Origin: Flavobacterium psychrophilum | GTDB taxonomy: Bacteria > Bacteroidota > Bacteroidia > Flavobacteriales > Flavobacteriaceae | Reading direction: 5' to 3' | Assembly: GCA_003243255.1 (NCBI GenBank) | Contig: QFQM01000109.1 | Coordinates: 1 to 14,629 of the forward strand | Length of the DNA: 14,629 nucleotides | Shown: one piece after another, positions 10,757 to 14,629 of the stretch | Layout: each line of letters begins with the position of its first letter | How positions within the stretch are numbered: the first letter of the stretch is position 1 | Made by a program: the position numbers and the translations under genes | The notes under the pieces: model-generated | Seen by the model: the letters and a program-made list of their open reading frames with translations, nothing else | The model's database searches: none | What the model was told of the DNA's origin: nothing

Positions 10757-12688
10757 TTATTTAACAGGGTAATCAGCAGAAAATCCGACTCTTAGTGCCT
10801 GTCCGTTCTTTTGTGACGGAATCCATGCCGGAGAGTTTTCGATGACTCTTGTTACTTCGTTCAGGAATTGCTCATCTTTTTCACCCGGAATCCATACGTC
10901 TGATAATTTACCATTTGTATTTACCGTAAAATGAATCGAAAGTTTCGTGCCTTTATATCTTTCAGGAAGTTGTAAGTTTTCAGATAGGTACTGGTCAAAT
11001 TCTTCTTTACTTCCGGAGAAGCGCGGATAGAAATAACGCTGCTGACTCTTTCTGTCTTCAACGGTGTTATAGGTGTCGGCTTCTTCGTCTCTTTTTTCTT
11101 TTTCCGCCATTAATTGTAACTCTGTTTTGCCTGTAGCTTTTGCTTCATCGGCAAAATCTGATTTATAAGGTTCCGCTTTTGCGGTAAGATTGATCTTAAG
11201 GTTTTTATCGGGGTAATGATCGTAAATATTTTTTAGATTTTTCTCGTAATAAGGATAGGTATAGAAGAAACTTTTGTGATTACCTTCAGGTTTTCCGTTT
11301 ACGATTTTCATCCCGGAAGATTTAGCAGCAAAAGTTGCAAAATCTTCTTTTTTATATTTCAGGACTTCGTCGCGGGTTACTTTTTTGTCATCAACGAAAT
11401 ACTGAATGTTCTGCTTTTCTTCATAAAGCTTGTACAGGGAATAGTTGTAATCTGCTTCCTGAATACCTTTGGCTTTTCCTTTTTTATCAGGTGCTTCAGG
11501 CAGGTAATATTTTTTGTCTTCGGCGGTAAGTTTTTCATAAGGCAGGTCTATGTACTTACCTCTTTGCGCATCTTCAATAATTACACGAACACCTTTATAA
11601 TACTCGTTTTTTCGTGCCTCAGGGTCTGGTGTGGATGGTTTTATTGCTTCAGGTTGTTGCTTAACGCTGTCAGTCTGTAGAATTGTAGCTGTATCGGATG
11701 CCGGAATTACAGTTTCAGGAACAGGTGCTAGTTCAGGTATTCTGTTGTCTGCCGGTTTTGCAAGAACAACGGTTTCGGTGCTTAAAAAATAAATAAGTCC
11801 GGCTAGTATTGGCAATGATGTCAGTTTCAGTATCATCGACCTGGTGTGGTTGGTGGTTTTGGTCATCATAATGAATCTTTTTTTAGTTAATGAAAAATTC
11901 AGGTTGCTTGCTAACGAAAAAGCCTTGCCAACATTGGCTCTTTCCAATAGCAGTTTTTGGTAATAGATGGTGTTGGCAGTATCATCTATTACTTTTTCGT
12001 CGGCCAGGAACTCATGGTTGAGCTGTATGGCTTTTTTATAGAAATATAGCAGCGGATTGAACCAAAATAGGGTCTTCAGCGCTTCTATAAATAAAATGTC
12101 AAGGGTATGGAACTGCTTTACATGAACAAGTTCATGCGTAAAAAGTTCGGTTGCAATAAGCTTATTGTCATATTCCTCTTTGCTTACATAAATGTTTCCC
12201 AAAAAGGTATGTGGCATTACATTGTAATTCAATAACACGAGGCTGGTGCCTTTGTAGCTTACTGTAAGATTGTTTCGTTTAGTATTATAAAAATGTAAAA
12301 TATTCAGTAAAAACCTTATGGTGAGTATAAGTACAATGGTTATGTATAATCCCCAGCCTAAATAAGGCCAATAATTGATTCGAGGCTCTGTTACTGTTTT
12401 GACTACAACAGGGGCAGGGGGCTCTGTCGCAGTTTTAGCATCGAATGTATTATCGGGTATCTGTTGCTCCCTGAATTCCAGAGCCTGTTCCATTGGTAAA
12501 GGCTGAACGGGAGCTTCTGCTTCAACATAAATCGGAATAGTAACAAAAGGCAGTGCTAATGAGAATACCAGCGAACTCAATAAGTAAAACCTGTTGAAAC
12601 GGTGCATTTTTTCTCTTTCAAATAAAATGTAGTAGAGGCCAAGCAATACTCCCATTGCAACGGTCGATTTTATAAGGAAGTCGGTCAT
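10757..12688 (-). CDS. BlaR1-like M56 metalloprotease with TonB-like C-terminus (first copy)
   Basis: The 643-residue protein shares its organisation with the next gene: 'MTDFLIKSTVAMGVLLGLYYILFEREKMHRFNRFYLL' at the N-terminus, helices at about 4-20, 35-55, 105-130 and 282-305, zinc motif H185-E-L-V-H189 and 'NHEFLAD' with Glu226. An insert of ~50 residues (56-105, Pro/Glu-rich) between helices 2 and 3 and a longer, charged extracytoplasmic region (~315-540) set it apart. The C-terminus is a diverged TonB-like domain ('SIHFTVNTNGKLSDVWI', 'SPAWIPSQKNGQALRVGF'). The frame is open to 12742, overlapping blaI, but the ATG at 12688 matches the paralogue start exactly and lies 34 bases after the blaI stop. 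It probably cleaves the BlaI-type repressor encoded just upstream; no beta-lactam sensor is present. Confidence 0.88.
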   Translation of the reverse strand: MTDFLIKSTVAMGVLLGLYYILFEREKMHRFNRFYLLSSLVFSLALPFVTIPIYVEAEAPVQPLPMEQALEFREQQIPDNTFDAKTATEPPAPVVVKTVTEPRINYWPYLGWGLYITIVLILTIRFLLNILHFYNTKRNNLTVSYKGTSLVLLNYNVMPHTFLGNIYVSKEEYDNKLIATELFTHELVHVKQFHTLDILFIEALKTLFWFNPLLYFYKKAIQLNHEFLADEKVIDDTANTIYYQKLLLERANVGKAFSLASNLNFSLTKKRFIMMTKTTNHTRSMILKLTSLPILAGLIYFLSTETVVLAKPADNRIPELAPVPETVIPASDTATILQTDSVKQQPEAIKPSTPDPEARKNEYYKGVRVIIEDAQRGKYIDLPYEKLTAEDKKYYLPEAPDKKGKAKGIQEADYNYSLYKLYEEKQNIQYFVDDKKVTRDEVLKYKKEDFATFAAKSSGMKIVNGKPEGNHKSFFYTYPYYEKNLKNIYDHYPDKNLKINLTAKAEPYKSDFADEAKATGKTELQLMAEKEKRDEEADTYNTVEDRKSQQRYFYPRFSGSKEEFDQYLSENLQLPERYKGTKLSIHFTVNTNGKLSDVWIPGEKDEQFLNEVTRVIENSPAWIPSQKNGQALRVGFSADYPVK

Positions 12689-12722
12689 AATTAGTTGGTT
12701 TGGTTGGTTTATTATGATGCTA

Positions 12723-13094
12723 TCACTGTTGTTTTTTGGCAATCTCCTTATCGATGATCTTTCTCAGTTCTTCCAGCTCATCAGCACTCATGTCGGTTTC
12801 TTTTGTAAAGAAAGAAGCAAACTGCGCTGCCGAGTTATTGAAGAAACTCTTTATCATTCCGTTTACCTGTTTTGAAAAGTATTCGGATTTTTTTACCAGC
12901 GGATAATACTCTCTCGACTTTCCATATTCCTTATAGCCCACAAATCCTTTTTCAGACATTCGCTTCAATAAGGTGGCTACTGTAGTGGTTGCCGGCTTGG
13001 GGTCAGGAAACATGTCCAGTAAATCTTTCATAAAGGCTTTTTCCTGTGTCCAGAGAAATTCCATTAACTGTTCTTCTGTTTTTGTCAATTGCAT
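12723..13094 (-). CDS. BlaI/MecI family transcriptional repressor
   Basis: The 123-residue product matches BlaI/MecI across its length: winged-helix domain 'LTKTEEQLMEFLWTQEKAFMKDLLDMFPDPKPATTTVATLLKRMSEKGFVGYKEYGKSREYYPLV' (residues 3-67), with the recognition helix at 'TTTVATLLKRM' and the wing at 'GKSREYYP', then a helical dimerisation tail (70-123). In this family the dimer represses its own operon and is cut by the partner M56 protease between the two domains. The start at 13094 is two bases from a pair of TCTACA palindromes that should be its operators. The two genes downstream encode the likely proteases. The gene is named for its family only; no resistance gene is adjacent, and I infer autoregulation plus unknown distant targets. 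Confidence 0.92.
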   Translation of the reverse strand: MQLTKTEEQLMEFLWTQEKAFMKDLLDMFPDPKPATTTVATLLKRMSEKGFVGYKEYGKSREYYPLVKKSEYFSKQVNGMIKSFFNNSAAQFASFFTKETDMSADELEELRKIIDKEIAKKQQ

Positions 13095-13096
13095 TG

Positions 13097-13132
13097 CTCT
13101 ACAAATTTAGAGTTGTTTCTACAAATGTAGAA
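13097..13132 (-). promoter_or_regulatory. Double BlaI-type operator fused to -7 promoter elements
   Basis: Two palindromes with the layout N-TCTACA-AA-TGTAGA-N: 13117-13132 is perfect over 7+2+7 bases, and 13097-13112 has one mismatch. Their centres are 20 bp apart. Each contains an exact minus-strand TAnnTTTG (TACATTTG at 13122-13129, TAAATTTG at 13102-13109). The outer one would give a ~20-base leader; the inner one would start transcription at the ATG. TACA/TGTA arms are the known core of BlaI/MecI operators. Confidence 0.8.
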
Positions 13133-13161
13133 TAAAAATATACCCGTTCGACATTTCTTGT

Positions 13162-13190
13162 AAAAAAAATCCGCATCTAAGACAGATTTT
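13162..13190 (-). terminator. Terminator after the anti-sigma-like gene
   Basis: On the minus strand an 8-bp stem with one G-U pair (13183-13190 with 13166-13173, nine-base loop) is followed by at least four more T. It isolates the sigma/anti-sigma pair from blaI. Confidence 0.65.
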
Positions 13191-13211
13191 AACATTTACG
13201 ATACTTTATAG

Positions 13212-14114
13212 CTATTCTGTAAGTCTCTGTTTTGTAGCTGGAAGAGAGTCGGATACTACCCGGCTTTTAAAATATATTGTATCAGGATTTATTTCAGAAA
13301 CCTTTAGTATTGGCCTGTTAGGTATGAGTGAAGGTGAAGCGGCATTTGGCTGTAATAGGTTTATTATAAGCGAATCTTTTGTTGGAATGGCCTGTAAGGT
13401 TTCGGTTCTGTTGTATTGAATTACGATTCTAAAAGGCTTGTGTCCCGGAGCCTTTATTGTAAGCAGGCTTCCAATAGATGTTTCATATTCATTCAGCATA
13501 TCCGCTATCAGCTGGTTGTATTCGGCGGTAGTTATTTTTTGTTTTGTTGTAATTACAACGCTTCCAATTGTTTCTTTTTTCTCTACCTCAAATGTTGGAG
13601 ATTCACTTAATGGTGCTACGGCTCCTTTTGAGTGACTCATAAACTTTACGTAAGGCTCAGCAACGGTTTTTTCTGTTTTGGAAACAGTTTTTATTTTAGC
13701 AGTTCTTATGATTGTCTTTTTTACCGAATCCGTTGCTGTAGTAACAACTGTTTCAGTATTATTTAGAATAACCGGAGTTTGAGTTGATGTTGTCCTTTCA
13801 GCAGGTGCCTCAGCAGAAGTAAATACATTTAGCTGTGGTTTAAGAGGCGCAATATTTTTAGGTTCAGGTGCTGTTGTAGTCACAGGCTCAATTGCAGGGC
13901 TTATTTTGGCTACAGATTCCGTAGTGATAAAATACCATGTAGTAAGCGCGGTTACTAAAATTCCACATGCTATAAAGAGTAGTATGTTAGAACTGCGTGT
14001 AGGTTTTGTGTTGTTGAGTCCGCTTTCTATTTTTGCCCACAGGTCTTCACCAGGCATTTCTTCAAATGTGGTACTTTGGGTTTTAAAATGATTAAACAAT
14101 TCGTTATCTGTCAT
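13212..14114 (-). CDS. Single-helix membrane protein, putative anti-sigma factor
   Basis: The 300-residue protein has a short acidic/amphipathic cytoplasmic part (1-40, 'LFNHFKTQSTTFEEMPGEDLWAKIESGL', a pattern common in anti-sigma-type proteins of Bacteroidota), one transmembrane helix at about 42-64 ('SSNILLFIACGILVTALTTWYFI') and a long Thr/Ser/Pro/Lys-rich outer region (65-300) without a recognised fold. Its ATG overlaps the 3' end of the ECF sigma gene by 11 bases, indicating translational coupling and strongly supporting a sigma/anti-sigma pair: at rest it would hold the sigma factor at the membrane. It has no obvious zinc-binding (HxxxCxxC) motif, so the assignment rests on topology and context. 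A terminator follows. Confidence 0.7.
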   Translation of the reverse strand: MTDNELFNHFKTQSTTFEEMPGEDLWAKIESGLNNTKPTRSSNILLFIACGILVTALTTWYFITTESVAKISPAIEPVTTTAPEPKNIAPLKPQLNVFTSAEAPAERTTSTQTPVILNNTETVVTTATDSVKKTIIRTAKIKTVSKTEKTVAEPYVKFMSHSKGAVAPLSESPTFEVEKKETIGSVVITTKQKITTAEYNQLIADMLNEYETSIGSLLTIKAPGHKPFRIVIQYNRTETLQAIPTKDSLIINLLQPNAASPSLIPNRPILKVSEINPDTIYFKSRVVSDSLPATKQRLTE

Positions 14115-14629
14115 GGCTTATTGAATTAGTGGTTGTACTAAAAAAAGTTTTCTTTAGTTTTTCTTTGGCATAATTAAGCTGCGATTTAGATGTGCCCTCG
14201 CTAATGCCCAGTTGTTTTGCTATTTCTGCGTGTTTGTAACCTTCAATAGCGTAGAGGTTAAAGACAATGCGTGCACCCTCGGGTAATGTTTTAAGCATCG
14301 ACTCGATGTCGTTATCATGTAGGGGTGAATCTTCCGAAGCAGTTAGTTGGATAACATCGGCAGGGACTTCGATGTTAAAGTTGGTTTTCTTGCGAAGCTC
14401 TGTCAGGCAGCAATTAACAGTTGTTTTTATTATCCATCCTTCAAAACTGCCATCGTTCCTATACTGGTCAATTTTTTGAAAAACCAGTAAAAATGTATTC
14501 ATAACCATTTCTTCGGCGCGTTCGCGGTCTTTCATATACCGTTTGCAAATCCCCAGAATCTTAGCACCATAGGTTTTGTATGCCTCGTGCTGAGACAGCC
14601 TGTCCTGCCTGAGGCAGCCTGCTATGATT
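14104..14629 (-). CDS. ECF-type RNA polymerase sigma factor, 5' end beyond the window
   Basis: The frame is open to the window end, with 'AGCLRQDRLSQHEAYKTYGAKILGICKRYMKDRERAEEM' being region 2.1-2.2 of an ECF sigma factor; the true start lies past 14629, and the internal ATG at 14535 is not it. Region 2 continues with 'NTFLLVFQKIDQYRNDGSFEGWIIKTTVNCCLTELRKK' (promoter -10 recognition and melting), and region 4 is 'LKTLPEGARIVFNLYAIEGYKHAEIAKQLGISEGTSKSQLNYAKEKLKK', with the helix-turn-helix that contacts the -35/-33 element. It directs RNA polymerase to a stress- or envelope-related regulon when released from its anti-sigma factor, which is probably the overlapping downstream gene. Only a few N-terminal residues are likely missing. 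Confidence 0.92.
   Translation of the reverse strand, partial: IIAGCLRQDRLSQHEAYKTYGAKILGICKRYMKDRERAEEMVMNTFLLVFQKIDQYRNDGSFEGWIIKTTVNCCLTELRKKTNFNIEVPADVIQLTASEDSPLHDNDIESMLKTLPEGARIVFNLYAIEGYKHAEIAKQLGISEGTSKSQLNYAKEKLKKTFFSTTTNSISHDR

Noticed and set aside
12689..12742. Longer start for the first BlaR1-like gene (ATG at 12742)
   Set aside because: It overlaps blaI, and the paralogue begins exactly at the equivalent of 12688.
8966..13132. Beta-lactam resistance operon
   Set aside because: BlaI and BlaR1-like proteins are present, but there is no penicillin-binding sensor domain and no beta-lactamase or PBP gene in the window.
1..14629. tRNA, rRNA or CRISPR array
   Set aside because: No cloverleaf-like sequence at the att site or elsewhere and no regularly spaced repeats were seen.

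Overview
The window looks like the chromosome of a member of the Bacteroidota, most likely a Flavobacterium-type bacterium. The evidence is TAnnTTTG -7 promoter elements in front of most transcription units, lipoproteins with the 'LxSC-S-x-D-D' style N-terminus, BlaR1/M56-TonB fusion proteins, a DUF4407 protein and an ECF sigma/anti-sigma pair. It splits sharply into two parts at about position 6165.

Left part (1 to ~6165): the right-hand portion of an AT-rich integrated element. It opens with the C-terminus of a resolvase-type serine recombinase cut by the window edge (1-342, +). There follows a mostly minus-strand block of small unrecognised genes: a three-helix membrane protein and a cysteine-paired lipoprotein (369-1362), two small proteins (1677-2018, 2104-2544) and two short lipoproteins (2635-3465). 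An XRE-type regulator diverges from that block (3571-3801, +), followed by one more unknown gene (3830-4216, -). The element ends with a 564-residue large serine recombinase (4483-6177, +). That recombinase reads straight across the element/chromosome junction and takes its last few codons and stop from the host gene. The host gene is a MmcQ/YjbR-family gene whose 3' ~97 codons remain (6164-6457); its 5' part is not in the window, so the left end of the element lies upstream of position 1. A degenerate 28-bp direct repeat occurs in the integrase promoter (4421-4448), near the 3' end of the integrase gene (6078-6105) and abutting the junction (6141-6168). The junction copy loses similarity at the point where host sequence should begin, so I read these repeats as integrase half-sites.

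Right part (~6165 to 14629): ordinary chromosomal genes of higher GC. A plus-strand pair encodes a PH-like/SHOCT protein (6519-7253) and a FabZ-like hotdog protein whose catalytic His is replaced by Ser (7269-7697). A strong bidirectional terminator separates this pair from a convergent DUF4407 membrane protein (7741-8841). Then comes a minus-strand regulatory cluster. In transcription order it holds an ECF sigma factor (cut by the window end) with an overlapping, single-helix anti-sigma-like protein (14104-14629, 13212-14114), a BlaI/MecI repressor (12723-13094) and two tandem BlaR1-like M56 metalloproteases with TonB-like C-termini (10757-12688 and 8966-10648).

The BlaI gene is preceded by two TCTACA-type palindromes 20 bp apart, each containing a perfect TAnnTTTG element, which suggests tight autoregulation of blaI and both sensors. 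No beta-lactamase or penicillin-binding sensor domain is present, so the signal is probably not simply beta-lactam binding. The best candidates for something undescribed are the integrase half-site array with the host-supplied stop codon, the unknown lipoprotein cargo of the element, the His-less FabZ homologue and the duplicated BlaR1 sensors under one BlaI.
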